In this document: positions 1 to 8,620 of the stretch, piece after piece
How positions within the stretch are numbered: the first letter of the stretch is position 1
How the letters are laid out: every line of letters begins with the position of its first letter
DNA from: Bifidobacterium santillanense
Lineage (GTDB): Bacteria; Actinomycetota; Actinomycetes; Actinomycetales; Bifidobacteriaceae
Assembly: GCF_018555385.1 (NCBI RefSeq)
Contig: NZ_JAFEJS010000005.1
Span: 142,951-206,950, forward strand
Length of the DNA: 64,000 bases
Direction: 5' to 3'
Position numbers and translations under genes: made by a program
Notes under the pieces: model-generated
The model's input: the letters and a program-made list of their open reading frames with translations, nothing else
The model's database searches: none
What the model was told of the DNA's origin: nothing

Positions 1-522
1 GAACTCGGTGGGGGTCAGATGCACGAACTCGCCGTTGACGCTCACCGTGCGCTGCGCCGGGTCGATGACCAGGGAGCCGAAGTCGAGGATCTTCTCGTTC
101 TCGGCGTTCTTGGCGATGACCTTGGCGCGCTCCACGCGGCGCAGCAGCGCCTTGCATCGGGCGATGAGCTCGCGCATCGAGAACGGCTTGGTCATGTAGT
201 CGTCCGCGCCGGCACCGAGTCCGATGACCTTGTCCGCCTCGTCGTCGCGGGCGGTGAGGATCAGCACCGGCACCGGACGGGCGGCCACGATGCGCTTGGT
301 GGCCTCGAGACCGTCCATCACCGGCAGCATGATGTCCATGATCACCAGATCGGGCTTGAGCTGATTGGCCGCCTGGACGGCGCTGGCGCCGTCACCGGCA
401 ACGCGTGCGGTCCACCCTTCGGCGGTGATGCGTTGCGCGATGGCGGTCGCCAGCGTCGGCTCGTCCTCGACGACCAGTACGGTGCGCGGCGCGGTCTGCT
501 GACGTGCCGTGGTATTGAGCAT
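1..522 (-). CDS. OmpR/PhoB-family response regulator, 3' part outside window
   Basis: The minus strand reads from an ATG at 522 off the left edge, so the C-terminus is missing. The N-terminal receiver domain is clear: an acidic pocket (VVEDE), the phospho-acceptor Asp in DLVIMDIMLPVMDG, the conserved Thr in LILTARD, and the Lys in DDYMTKPF. After it comes the start of a winged-helix DNA-binding domain (RTVSVNGEFVHLTPTEF), which identifies the OmpR/PhoB class. It would act as a phosphorylated transcription factor. The cognate kinase is not visible and may lie beyond position 1. It follows glgB on the same strand with only about 30 bases between them, so the two may be co-transcribed. No target can be inferred. 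Confidence 0.9.
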   Translation of the reverse strand, partial: MLNTTARQQTAPRTVLVVEDEPTLATAIAQRITAEGWTARVAGDGASAVQAANQLKPDLVIMDIMLPVMDGLEATKRIVAARPVPVLILTARDDEADKVIGLGAGADDYMTKPFSMRELIARCKALLRRVERAKVIAKNAENEKILDFGSLVIDPAQRTVSVNGEFVHLTPTEF

Positions 523-553
523 GTTCCTTGTTCCGCCTTTCGACTGTGTTCGA

Positions 554-2791
554 TCAGTCTTCTGGCTTCAAGAATACAACTCCGAGCGCGGGGACGGTGA
601 TTTTCGCCGATGCCGGACGCGAGTGGTATTCGCCCGCGTCGGCCTCGAACGTGCCGTTGGAGATGCCCGAGCCGCCGTACTTCGCGTTGTCGGTGGTGAG
701 CACCTCGGTCCACTTGCCGCCCTTGGGCAGCGCGACCTGGTAGTCCTGCCACGCCTCGCCGGCGAAGTTCACGACGACCGCGAGCTCCTCGCCGTTCGAG
801 CCGATGCGCAGGAAGCTCAGCGTGTTGTGGTCGGCGTCGTCGCTGGTGAGCCACTGGAAGCCGTCGGGCGTGAAGTCCTGGCTCCACAGGGCCGGGTTGG
901 CCTTGTAGAACGCGTTGAGGTCGGCCACGAGCTCCTGCACGCCGACGTGGTCCTGCCAGTCGAGGCACGCCCAGTCGATGGAGTTGTTGTAGTCCCATTC
1001 GCCCCACTGCGCGAGCTCGTTGCCCATGAAGGTGAGCTTCTTGCCCGGGTGGGCCCACTGGTAGGCGAACAGCGAACGCACGCCCGCGTACTTGTCCCAG
1101 CCGTTGCCCGGCATCTTGCCGTACAGCGAGCCCTTGCCGTACACGACCTCGTCGTGGCTCAGCGGCAGCACGTAGTGCTCGGAGTAGGCGTACACCATCG
1201 AGAAGGTGATCTCGTTGTGGTGCCACTTGCGGTTGATCGGGGACTCGTGCAGGTACTCGAGCGTGTCGTGCATCCAGCCCATGTTCCACTTGAGGCCGAA
1301 GCCGACGCCGCCGGCGTCGGTCGGGGCGGTGATGCCCGCGTAGGCGGTGGACTCCTCGGCGATCATCATGATGCCCGGGTTGTTCTTGTACGCGGTGGCG
1401 TTGGCCTCCTTGAGGAACTCGATGGCCTCGAGGTTCTCGCGGCCGCCGTAGATGTTCGGGTGCCACTGGCCGGGCTCGCGGCTGTAGTCGAGGTAGAGCA
1501 TCGAGCTGACCGCGTCGACGCGCAGGGCGTCCACGTGGTACTCGCCGAGCCAGAAGCAGGCGTCGGCCACGAGGAAGTTCTTCACCTCGTTGCGGCCGAA
1601 GTTGAAGATGTAGGTGCCCCAGTCCGGGTGCTCGCCGCGGGTCGGGTCCGGATCCTCGTACAGCGGGGTGCCGTCGAAGCGGCCCAGCGCGAACGAGTCC
1701 TTCGGGAAGTGGGCCGGGACCCAGTCCATGATGACGCCGACGCCGGCCTCGTGCAGCTTGTCGACGAGGTACTTGAAGTCGTCCGGGGAGCCGAGGCGCG
1801 AGTCGACCGCGTAGTAGCCGGTGACCTGATAGCCCCAGGAGCCGGTGAACGGGTACTGCGTCAGCGGCATGAACTCCACGTGGGTGAAGCCCATCTTGGT
1901 GACGTAGGGGACCAGCTTGTCCGCGAGCTCGCGGTAGTTCTTGACGTCCTTGCGCCAGCTGTGCGCGTTCATCTCGTAGATCGCGACCGGGCGGTCCATC
2001 GGGTTGGTGCTGCGGCGGTGGTCCATCCACTCGTCGTCGCCCCACTCGTGCTTGGATTCGACGACGATCGAGCCGGTCGCCGGCGGGACCTCGTGGGAGC
2101 GCTCCATCGGGTCGGCCTTCTCGACCCACTCGTGGTTGGCGTTGAGGATCTGGTACTTGTACACCTCGCCGGCCTTGACGCCCGGGATGAAGATCTCCCA
2201 CACGCCGGAGGAGCCGAGCTCGCGCATCGCGTGGCGGCGGCCGTCCCAGCCGTTGAAGTTGCCGATCACGCGCACGGCGTGGGCGTTCGGCGCCCACACG
2301 GCGAAGGAGGTGCCCTCGACGTCGCCCATCGGATCGGAGTAGCGGCGCACGTGGGCGCCGAGCGCCTCCCACAGACGCTCGTGGCGGCCCTCGCCGAACA
2401 GGTACAGGTCCATATCGCCGACCGTGGGCAGGTAGCGGTACGGATCGTCCTCGACGTGCTCGACGCCGTCCTTGTAGGAGTACTTGATGCGGTAGGTGGG
2501 CACGCCGTAGCCGTCGTCCGTCCTGATGGACGGGACCACCGCCACGAACACGCCGTTGTATTCGTGGACCGCGGGGAACTCGTCGTTCTGAGTCAGTACG
2601 GAGACCGACTCGGCCATCGGGCACAGGACGCGGACCGTCGTGTAGGCGGCGAACTTGTCCTCGCCCAGATGTCCGCCGAGGACCTCGTGGGGGTTGTAGA
2701 ACTCCGCGTTGCTGACCTGGGTGAGTGCGCCCTGGTCGACAGGCACGGCAAATGTATCGTCATTGATGTTTGTGTTATTAGCCATGCCCAT
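554..2791 (-). CDS. glgB: 1,4-alpha-glucan branching enzyme GlgB
   Basis: This enzyme forms alpha-1,6 branches in glycogen by cutting and transferring alpha-1,4 chains. The 745-residue length is normal for GlgB. An N-terminal CBM48-type beta domain ([22 protein letters not shown], about 163-184) precedes a GH13 barrel with all four conserved regions: DWVPAHF (356-362), DALRVDA (421-427, nucleophile Asp426), IAEES with acid/base Glu479, and LSHDE with Asp547. A C-terminal beta domain follows. A second in-frame ATG at 2785 is equally possible, since neither start has a strong ribosome binding site. It is probably co-transcribed with the downstream response regulator and is divergent from carD. 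Glycogen storage is established in bifidobacteria. Confidence 0.97.
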   Translation of the reverse strand: MGMANNTNINDDTFAVPVDQGALTQVSNAEFYNPHEVLGGHLGEDKFAAYTTVRVLCPMAESVSVLTQNDEFPAVHEYNGVFVAVVPSIRTDDGYGVPTYRIKYSYKDGVEHVEDDPYRYLPTVGDMDLYLFGEGRHERLWEALGAHVRRYSDPMGDVEGTSFAVWAPNAHAVRVIGNFNGWDGRRHAMRELGSSGVWEIFIPGVKAGEVYKYQILNANHEWVEKADPMERSHEVPPATGSIVVESKHEWGDDEWMDHRRSTNPMDRPVAIYEMNAHSWRKDVKNYRELADKLVPYVTKMGFTHVEFMPLTQYPFTGSWGYQVTGYYAVDSRLGSPDDFKYLVDKLHEAGVGVIMDWVPAHFPKDSFALGRFDGTPLYEDPDPTRGEHPDWGTYIFNFGRNEVKNFLVADACFWLGEYHVDALRVDAVSSMLYLDYSREPGQWHPNIYGGRENLEAIEFLKEANATAYKNNPGIMMIAEESTAYAGITAPTDAGGVGFGLKWNMGWMHDTLEYLHESPINRKWHHNEITFSMVYAYSEHYVLPLSHDEVVYGKGSLYGKMPGNGWDKYAGVRSLFAYQWAHPGKKLTFMGNELAQWGEWDYNNSIDWACLDWQDHVGVQELVADLNAFYKANPALWSQDFTPDGFQWLTSDDADHNTLSFLRIGSNGEELAVVVNFAGEAWQDYQVALPKGGKWTEVLTTDNAKYGGSGISNGTFEADAGEYHSRPASAKITVPALGVVFLKPED

Positions 2792-2924
2792 AGTGTACGG
2801 CTACAAACGTTCTCATCGCGGCTTTGGCGCGTCGCATCGTGGACATTTCTCGCTCATATCGCCGGTCCACGGTCTGTGGCATACTTTTTCAGGTTTTTTG
2901 TGAGTCTGCTCCAGCGGAGGTTTC

Positions 2925-3521
2925 ATGGGTTACAAGGTCGGCGATATGGTCGTCTATCCGCGTCATGGCGCGGCGAGGGTCGAGGCGGTCACCGAACGAA
3001 CCGTGAGAGGGGTCACCCGCGAATACCTGCAGCTGTCGGTGCTGTCCTCCGATGGCCTGGTGATCAACGTTCCCGTCGAGAACGCGAAGAAGGTCGGCGT
3101 GCGAGACATCGTCGACGCGAACGAGGTCGCCACGGTGTTCGACATCCTGCGTACCCCCATCGTCGAGAAGGAAATGAACTGGTCCCGGCGTTACAAGCTC
3201 AACGTCGAGAAGATCGCCACCGGCGACGTCAACAAGATCGCCGAGGTCGTGCGCGACCTCGCCCAGCGCGACGTGGACGAGCACGGCCTGTCCGCCGGCG
3301 AGAAGCGCATGCTGACCAAGGCGCGCTCCATCCTCACCTCGGAGATCGCCCTGTCCGAGAAGATCGACGAGGACGAGGCCCAGCGCCTGCTCGACGTGAA
3401 CCTCGGCTACAGCGAGCCGAAGCCGGGCGACGAGAAGCACCACACCAAGGCCCCCGAGGAGGCCGCCGCCGATACGATGGCCCGCCTCGACGCCGAGAAG
3501 AAGAAGACGCGCAAGCGCTGA
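2925..3521 (+). CDS. carD: CarD/CdnL-family RNA polymerase-binding transcription regulator
   Basis: The 198-residue protein begins MGYKVGDMVVYPRHGAARVEAV, the hallmark of the CarD RNA-polymerase-interacting Tudor-like domain (about 1-60). A helical DNA-binding domain follows (about 65-165, including RDLAQRDVDEHGLSAGEKRML). In actinobacteria CarD binds the RNA polymerase beta subunit and stabilises open complexes at rRNA and other housekeeping promoters. It is longer than the usual 160 or so residues because of a charged C-terminal tail ending KKKTRKR. An AGCGGAGG ribosome binding site lies just ahead of the ATG. It is followed by an intrinsic terminator and then ispF, the same carD-to-MEP-pathway adjacency seen in other actinobacteria. 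Confidence 0.95.
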   Translation: MGYKVGDMVVYPRHGAARVEAVTERTVRGVTREYLQLSVLSSDGLVINVPVENAKKVGVRDIVDANEVATVFDILRTPIVEKEMNWSRRYKLNVEKIATGDVNKIAEVVRDLAQRDVDEHGLSAGEKRMLTKARSILTSEIALSEKIDEDEAQRLLDVNLGYSEPKPGDEKHHTKAPEEAAADTMARLDAEKKKTRKR

Positions 3522-3536
3522 GCCGTCGCGCGCCCC

Positions 3537-3564
3537 AAGCCCCCGAACGACCGGGGGCTTTTTC
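3537..3564 (+). terminator. Rho-independent terminator after carD
   Basis: Nine-base arms (AAGCCCCCG and CGGGGGCTT) enclose a short loop and run into a T tract. Confidence 0.85.
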
Positions 3565-3606
3565 CGTATCGTTCGCATTTCGCATCTTCGCATCAGGGGG
3601 ACATCC

Positions 3607-4086
3607 ATGCGCATAGGACAGGGATTCGACGCCCATCGCTTCGCCGGGGACGCCTCGCGTCGGGAGCTCTGGCTCGCCGGTCTCGTCTGGCCGGACTCCG
3701 GCCCGGGCATCGAGGGCGATTCGGACGGCGACGTCGCCGCCCACGCGCTGATCGACGCCCTGCTCGCCGCCGCGGGGCTGGGCGACATCGGCTCGCTGTT
3801 CGGCGTCGGCGCGGACGCGCACGGCGCCGGCATGCACGGCTCGGCCATGCTGCGCGAGACCGTCGCGCACCTGCGCGATCACGGGTTCGAGCCGGTCTCC
3901 GCCTCGGTCGCGATCGTCGGCAACCGCCCCAAGATCGGTCCGCGCCGCGCGGAGGCGTGCGAGGCCCTGACCGCGGCGGTCGGCTGCCCGGTCTCCGTGA
4001 CCGCCACCACCACGGATCGCATGGGCTTCACCGGGCGCGGCGAGGGCATCGCCGCCGTCGCCAACGCCCTCGTCGAGGAGCGGTAG
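3607..4086 (+). CDS. ispF: 2-C-methyl-D-erythritol 2,4-cyclodiphosphate synthase IspF
   Basis: This enzyme converts CDP-methylerythritol 2-phosphate to the cyclic diphosphate in the MEP isoprenoid pathway, with CMP release. The 159 residues match the family. Visible features are MRIGQGFDAHRF with metal ligands Asp8 and His10, the SDGDVAAHALIDALL segment with ligand His46, GLGDIGSLF, and near the end TTTDRMGFTGRGEGIAA, a slight variant of the usual TTExMGFTGRGEGIAA. It forms a homotrimer with a zinc site in the known family. It stands alone after the carD terminator and is convergent with the metal transporter permease. Confidence 0.97.
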   Translation: MRIGQGFDAHRFAGDASRRELWLAGLVWPDSGPGIEGDSDGDVAAHALIDALLAAAGLGDIGSLFGVGADAHGAGMHGSAMLRETVAHLRDHGFEPVSASVAIVGNRPKIGPRRAEACEALTAAVGCPVSVTATTTDRMGFTGRGEGIAAVANALVEER

Positions 4087-4100
4087 AGGCGGAGTGCCCC

Positions 4101-4937
4101 TCAGCGCCTGCGCAGTGCGTCGAACGCCCTCGCCCCGGCCCAGATCAGGGTGGAGATCGTCACGATGACGAAGCTCGGGGGAGCGGGGAACATCGAGGCG
4201 AGCAGGAGGCCTCCCCAGATCGAGACCAGGCAGATCACGCCGGAGACGACCATCGCCTTCAGCGGCGAGGCGGCGAGGATGTTCGCGGCGGCGGCCGGCG
4301 TGATGACCAGCGCGAAGATCAGCAGCGTGCCCACCGCCGGCACCGCGATGGTGATGACGCCGGCCATGATCGCCATGAACGCGACGTTCATCCATCCGAT
4401 CGGCACGCCCTTGGCCTGCGCCACCTGCTCGTCGAGCGAGCTGAACAGCAGCGGACGGTAGATGACCGCGAGCACGGCGAGCAGGACCGCGTCGAAGATC
4501 GCGAATCCGACGATCTGCGCGTCGGTGATCGTCAGGATCGAGCCGAACAGGATCGACTGCATCTGCTGCGAGGCGGACGAGGAGAGCCTGGCGAAGAACA
4601 GGCCCAGACCCGTGGCGAACGCGAGCACGGTGCCCGTGGCGATCTCGCGTTCGGAGACGCGTTTGCCGAGCGCGCCGATGACGAGCGCGCCGCCGAGCGC
4701 GAACGCGCCCAGTCCCAGCGACACCGGCAGTCCCAGCAGCACCGCGCCGGTCGCCCCCGGCAGGCCGATGTGCGCCAGCGCGTGCGCGGCGAACGTCGAA
4801 TGTCGGGCGATGGTGAAGTAGCCCATCACGCCGGCCGCGAACGCGATGCACAGGCCCGCGAGGAACGCGTTGGTCATGAACGGCGCGGTGAGCGTGTCCA
4901 TCCAGTTGGGGTCGAAGCTGAAATCGATGTGGCTCAT
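4101..4937 (-). CDS. Metal (zinc/manganese-type) ABC transporter permease, ABC-3 family
   Basis: This 278-residue integral membrane protein has about eight hydrophobic segments. It is typical of the ZnuB/MntB (ABC-3) family, including TIARHSTFAAHALAHIGLPGATGAVLLG and the late VPAVGTLLIFALVITPAAAA segment. It forms the channel for the ATPase encoded just upstream. The start at 4937 is preferred over a GTG at 4943 because AAGGAG lies five bases upstream of it. The ATPase stop (4940-4942) lies just ahead of this start, so the two genes are translationally close. Metal identity cannot be read from the permease; zinc is favoured by the operator upstream of the operon. Confidence 0.92.
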   Translation of the reverse strand: MSHIDFSFDPNWMDTLTAPFMTNAFLAGLCIAFAAGVMGYFTIARHSTFAAHALAHIGLPGATGAVLLGLPVSLGLGAFALGGALVIGALGKRVSEREIATGTVLAFATGLGLFFARLSSSASQQMQSILFGSILTITDAQIVGFAIFDAVLLAVLAVIYRPLLFSSLDEQVAQAKGVPIGWMNVAFMAIMAGVITIAVPAVGTLLIFALVITPAAAANILAASPLKAMVVSGVICLVSIWGGLLLASMFPAPPSFVIVTISTLIWAGARAFDALRRR

Positions 4938-4939
4938 CG

Positions 4940-5863
4940 TCACTCCTTGTGGCTGCGGTCCGTGGGGGCCGCGTGGTCCGTGTGGTGCATCGAGGGCGTG
5001 TGCGCGTGATGGTGCAGCTCGGCCACCTCGGCGGCCGTGTGCATGTCCATCGGCTGGCCCTCCGGCTCGTCGAGCGAGGGGGTGACGAACATGTCGCCCT
5101 GCGGCGTGGTCACGACCTGCACGTTCGTGCCGTACAGGTGGGTGAGCAGCTTCGAGTCGAGGACCTTGCGCATGTCCGCGTAGTGCGGGTGGCCGTCCAG
5201 CAGATACACCGCGCCCGTGAGGATCGGCAGCAGCATGTTGAGGTCGTGCGCCACGACCTGGATGGTCATGCCGAGTTCCTGGTTGAGGCGGGCGAGCAGA
5301 TGCGCCACCGAGCGTTGGGAGGCGAGGTCGAGATTGGCCAGCGGCTCGTCGAGCATGAGGAGCTTGGGATCGGAGACGATGGCCTGGGCGATGGCGACGC
5401 GCTGGCGCAGACCGCCGGAGAGCTCGGACAGGCGGTACCTCGCCTTGTCGGCGATGCCGACGAAGGACATGGCCTGCGTCGCGCGTTCCCGCTGCGCCCT
5501 GGTGATCGGATGGATGCCGAAGCGCGTGCCGGTCAGTCCCAGCAGCACCGACTGCTCGGCCGTGAGGTTTGAATCGATGTCCGACGTGTAGCTCTGCGGC
5601 ACGTAGCCGATGAGCCGGTTCGCCTCGCCGGCCGGGCGTCCGAGCACCGTGACCGAGCCCGAGGCGAGCGGCAGTAGTCCCAGCTCCGCCTTCATCATCG
5701 TGGTCTTGCCCGTGCCGTTCGTGCCGACGATCGCGGTGACCGACCCGGCGGGGATGGCGAAGTTGCCGTGCTGCCAGATCACCTTCTCCCCGCGTCTGAC
5801 CGCGGCGTCGCGGAACACGATGGCGTCGCGCCCGTCCTGCGGGTCCTGCGTCTGTGCGCCCAT
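4940..5863 (-). CDS. Metal ABC transporter ATP-binding protein with His-rich C-terminal tail
   Basis: This is the nucleotide-binding subunit of the transporter. Walker A is GTNGTGKTT, the Q loop is in YVPQSYTSDID, the signature is LSGGLRQRVAIAQA, Walker B is LLMLDEPLANLD and the switch His is in VAHDLN. I chose the ATG at 5863 (MGAQTQD), which has GGAAGGA at a good distance, over a GTG at 5902. The last 35 or so residues are rich in His (AELHHHAHTPSMHHTDHAA). Such tails often buffer zinc or other divalent metals. It overlaps or abuts the permease gene and lies downstream of a 17-bp palindromic operator. Confidence 0.93.
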   Translation of the reverse strand: MGAQTQDPQDGRDAIVFRDAAVRRGEKVIWQHGNFAIPAGSVTAIVGTNGTGKTTMMKAELGLLPLASGSVTVLGRPAGEANRLIGYVPQSYTSDIDSNLTAEQSVLLGLTGTRFGIHPITRAQRERATQAMSFVGIADKARYRLSELSGGLRQRVAIAQAIVSDPKLLMLDEPLANLDLASQRSVAHLLARLNQELGMTIQVVAHDLNMLLPILTGAVYLLDGHPHYADMRKVLDSKLLTHLYGTNVQVVTTPQGDMFVTPSLDEPEGQPMDMHTAAEVAELHHHAHTPSMHHTDHAAPTDRSHKE

Positions 5864-5954
5864 GCCGATTCCTTCCCGTACGGGTGAGGGGGATCGCGTC
5901 ACGGCTCGTGCGCGGCCCCGTGCCTGTTACCGGAGGGGATTATCGCAAATGATG

Positions 5955-5971
5955 TTGACAACCGTTCTCAA
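5955..5971. promoter_or_regulatory. Zur/Fur-type 17-bp operator palindrome
   Basis: TTGACAACCGTTCTCAA matches its own reverse complement except at three positions. It sits in the gap between the binding-protein gene and the ATPase gene, ahead of the ATPase start. Shape and position fit a Fur-superfamily (Zur-type) metal-responsive operator; the regulator itself is not in the window. Confidence 0.6.
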
Positions 5972-5999
5972 TATCGATTGCGCGTGACCGCGCGGACGG

Positions 6000-7142
6000 T
6001 CACTTGCCCGGATCCTGCTGGCCCGCGTTGGAGCCGTCGTTGGCGCCGGTGCAGTCGCCCGTGCCGTCGCCGTTCGAGCAGCCGGTCGTCGCGTCGCCCG
6101 AGTCCGCCGACTGGTCCGACTGGTCGGCCGACGCGTCGTCGCCCGTCGCATCGGCGTCGGGGGCGTCCGGATCGGTCTGCCCGTCATTGGAGTCGTCGTC
6201 GTAGTCCGGATCGACGGCCTCGAAGATCTGCTCGGCCAGCGCCTCGATCCAGTCGTCGAGGGAGTCGTACTTCGACGGCATCTGCTCGCTGACGTCCACG
6301 ACCGGCACGTCGGAGCGTCCGGCGGCACCGGTGAGCATGTTCGTCGCGTCCGTGGCCTCCTGCGTGTTGTTGACCAGCACGTCCAGCTTCCTGCCCTCGA
6401 TGAGCTTCTGGAAGGTCTGCAGATCGGCCGGCGCGATCTCGCCGCCGTTGGCCACCGCCTGCGCGTAGCCCTTCGGCGTCACGTCCTCGAGCGACATGTC
6501 GCTCATCAGGTAGTAGGCCACCGCCTCGGTCGCCCCATAGGTCGCGTCCGGATGGGCCTTGGCGAACTTCGTCATCGCCGCGTCGAGCTCGTCCTCGTTG
6601 GCCTGCCACTCCTTGAGGCGCTTGGCGAAGGCCTTCCTCTTCTTGGGGCGGGCCTTCGAGAACGCGTCGGCCAGCTCCTTGGCCATGCCGCTGCGCGCGT
6701 CCTTCGAGAACCACAGGTGCGGGTTGTCGCCGTCCATCGCGCCGACGATCTGCGCGGCCGAGACGAGCGTGGAGTCGGCGGAGCGCGACTTCGTGGCCCA
6801 CGTGTCGTACCCGGCGCCGTTCGCCACGACGATCTCCGCCTTGGAGAGCGTGGCGAGGTCCGAGGTCTTCGGCTCGAAGTCGTGCGCGTCCACGCCGGTG
6901 GAGCTCAGGATCGAGGTGACCTTCACGTCCGACCCGCCGATCTCCTCGGCGAGCGAACCCCACTGGTTGACCGACGAGACCACCGTGATCACGCCGGTCT
7001 TGGTCTGGACCTTCGTCTGGGAGTCCTGCTGATCGTCCGTGTCGTTCGTGACGCCGCACGCGCCCGCCGCCAGCAGCAGCGCCGACGCGAGCAGCGCGGC
7101 GAGGCCGCCCCTCAAAGCCCTGGTGCGATGATCCGTGGTCAT
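6000..7142 (-). CDS. Metal-binding lipoprotein of zinc/manganese ABC transporter, acidic C-terminal tail
   Basis: This 380-residue ZnuA/TroA-type solute-binding protein has a lipoprotein signal (ALLLAAGAC, Cys29). Metal-ligand motifs include VDAHDFEP (His87), DNPHLWFSKD and later LVNNTQEATDATN-type C-lobe segments. I chose the ATG at 7142 because AAAGGGCGG precedes it; a longer reading frame runs upstream without support. After the folded domain (to about residue 310) there is a roughly 70-residue Asp/Ser/Gly-rich tail with two Cys (TGCSNGDGTGDC). This tail is unusual for the family and might be a wall spacer or a metal-binding extension. Its own upstream region lacks a palindrome as clear as the one before the ATPase gene. 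Confidence 0.92.
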   Translation of the reverse strand: MTTDHRTRALRGGLAALLASALLLAAGACGVTNDTDDQQDSQTKVQTKTGVITVVSSVNQWGSLAEEIGGSDVKVTSILSSTGVDAHDFEPKTSDLATLSKAEIVVANGAGYDTWATKSRSADSTLVSAAQIVGAMDGDNPHLWFSKDARSGMAKELADAFSKARPKKRKAFAKRLKEWQANEDELDAAMTKFAKAHPDATYGATEAVAYYLMSDMSLEDVTPKGYAQAVANGGEIAPADLQTFQKLIEGRKLDVLVNNTQEATDATNMLTGAAGRSDVPVVDVSEQMPSKYDSLDDWIEALAEQIFEAVDPDYDDDSNDGQTDPDAPDADATGDDASADQSDQSADSGDATTGCSNGDGTGDCTGANDGSNAGQQDPGK

Positions 7143-7306
7143 GATGCCGCCCTTTCTCCGACGCGCGCGGCCGGGCGCGGACGTCCTTCGTCCACCGCCC
7201 GCCTCGACGAAACCGATTCGATACTTAATCGTAATAGCATCCGACTCCATATTCGGCAGGCCCTGCCGAAGAATCCGAACCAACCCGACAAGAGGTGAAT
7301 GAGAAC

Positions 7307-8185
7307 ATGGCCACGAAACTCGACGGCAAGGCGGTCTCCGCGAAGATCAAGGGCGAGCTCAGGGAGCGTGTGGAGCGGCTCAGGGCCGCCGGCATCGAGC
7401 CCGGACTGGGCACACTGCTGGTGGGATCGGACCCCGGCTCGGTCAAGTACGTGGCCGGCAAGCACGCCGACTGCGCCGAGGTCGGCATCCGCTCGATCAA
7501 GCACGAGCTGCCCGCCGACGCGAGCTTCGAGGACATCGCCGCCGTCGTGCGCGAGATGAACGAGGACCCGGCCTGCACCGGCTACATCGTCCAGCTGCCG
7601 CTGCCCAAGGGCATCGACGAGAACGCGATCATCGACCTGATCGACCCGGCCAAGGACGCCGACGGCATGCACCCGTACAACTTGGGCGAGCTCGTCCTGC
7701 ACGTGCGCGAGGACGTCACGACCCCGCTGCCGTGCACCCCGCGCGGCTGCATCGAGCTGCTCGGGGCCTACGACATCGACCTCGACGGCAAGGAGGTGTG
7801 CGTGCTCGGCCGCGGCATCACCATCGGCCGCACCGTCGGCCTGATGCTCACCCGCCGCGCCGTCAACGCCACCGTAACGCTGTGCCACACCGGCACGCGC
7901 GACGTCGTCGACCACATGCGCCGCGCCGACGTGATCATCGCCGCGATGGGCTCCGCCGGCTTCGTCAAGCCCGACATGATCAAGGACGGCGCGATCCTGC
8001 TCGACGTCGGCGTCTCGCGCGTCTTCGACGAGGAGGCCGGCCGCTGGCGCGTCAGGGGCGACATCGACAAGGCCTGCCACGAGAAGGCCTCCGCCTACTC
8101 GCCGAACCCCGGCGGCGTCGGCCCGATGACCCGCGCCATGCTCCTGGCCAACGTCGTCGAGATGGCCGAACGCCAGCTCCACTGA
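7307..8185 (+). CDS. folD: Bifunctional methylenetetrahydrofolate dehydrogenase/cyclohydrolase FolD
   Basis: FolD interconverts 5,10-methylene-THF and 10-formyl-THF, supplying one-carbon units. The 292 residues match the family. The catalytic region [14 protein letters not shown] holds the conserved Lys, followed by [25 protein letters not shown]. The Rossmann part has [16 protein letters not shown] and the C-terminal [16 protein letters not shown]. The ATG at 7307 is chosen over a GTG at 7295 because AGAGGTG (7291-7297) forms its ribosome binding site. It is divergent from the metal-binding lipoprotein gene. No terminator with a T tract follows; instead there is the large inverted-repeat region. 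Confidence 0.96.
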   Translation: MATKLDGKAVSAKIKGELRERVERLRAAGIEPGLGTLLVGSDPGSVKYVAGKHADCAEVGIRSIKHELPADASFEDIAAVVREMNEDPACTGYIVQLPLPKGIDENAIIDLIDPAKDADGMHPYNLGELVLHVREDVTTPLPCTPRGCIELLGAYDIDLDGKEVCVLGRGITIGRTVGLMLTRRAVNATVTLCHTGTRDVVDHMRRADVIIAAMGSAGFVKPDMIKDGAILLDVGVSRVFDEEAGRWRVRGDIDKACHEKASAYSPNPGGVGPMTRAMLLANVVEMAERQLH

Positions 8186-8221
8186 CGTTCGGGTTCGGTT
8201 CCTCTTTTTGCGCCTGCGGCC

Positions 8222-8308
8222 GCGGGGAGTCGGGATATTCGTTTCGCGACACACTCAAGGCCGTTCGGCCAAGCCTACGGTCGCGAAACGAATATCCCGA
8301 CTCCCCGC
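8222..8308. repeat. Perfect 29-bp inverted repeat, hairpin 1 of the folD-rpsA gap
   Basis: The left arm 8222-8250 and right arm 8280-8308 are exact reverse complements, starting GCGGGGAGTCGGG and including a central TTCGTTTCGCGAC. The 29-base loop contains a smaller GGCC stem. No T tract follows, so it does not look like a standard terminator. The unusually long perfect stem suggests a structured RNA or a mobile palindromic element. Confidence 0.9.
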
Positions 8309-8350
8309 TCACTTGGTCTCTGACGTCACGTGACGTACGTACGCAAATGA

Positions 8351-8440
8351 GCGGGGGTCGTCGATGCGCATGTCGAGACCGTGAAGACTTGGCCAGAGCG
8401 GCCCGGAGCGTGTCTCGACATGCGCATCGACGACCCCCGC
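8351..8440. repeat. Perfect 29-bp inverted repeat, hairpin 2 of the folD-rpsA gap
   Basis: Arms 8351-8379 and 8412-8440 are exact reverse complements (left arm begins GCGGGGGTCGTCG). Between hairpins 1 and 2 lies a perfect 14-bp palindrome, ACGTCACGTGACGT, and an outer CCCCGCTCA/TGAGCGGGG pairing that could bring the two hairpins together. The remaining 180 bases up to rpsA (8441-8620) hold no gene that I can support. Confidence 0.9.
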
Positions 8441-8620
8441 GGCCACCCCGCAATCCCCGACGTCCTCCCGCAACGCCGAGGGCGGAACCGGACGCGCGAC
8501 ACGCCGGATATTTTGGGCATGGGGGGCGGTACAGTGGCTATTTGTATGCCTGAAGGGGCACGCGCGCATAACTGAATACCGAGTAATTATCCATCCATCT
8601 ATTAGAAACCATATATTTAC

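Noticed and set aside
8052..8453. ORFs running through the inverted repeats between folD and rpsA
   Set aside because: Their codons come from the palindromic arms, no ribosome binding site is present, and the same region reads open on several strands because of the symmetry.
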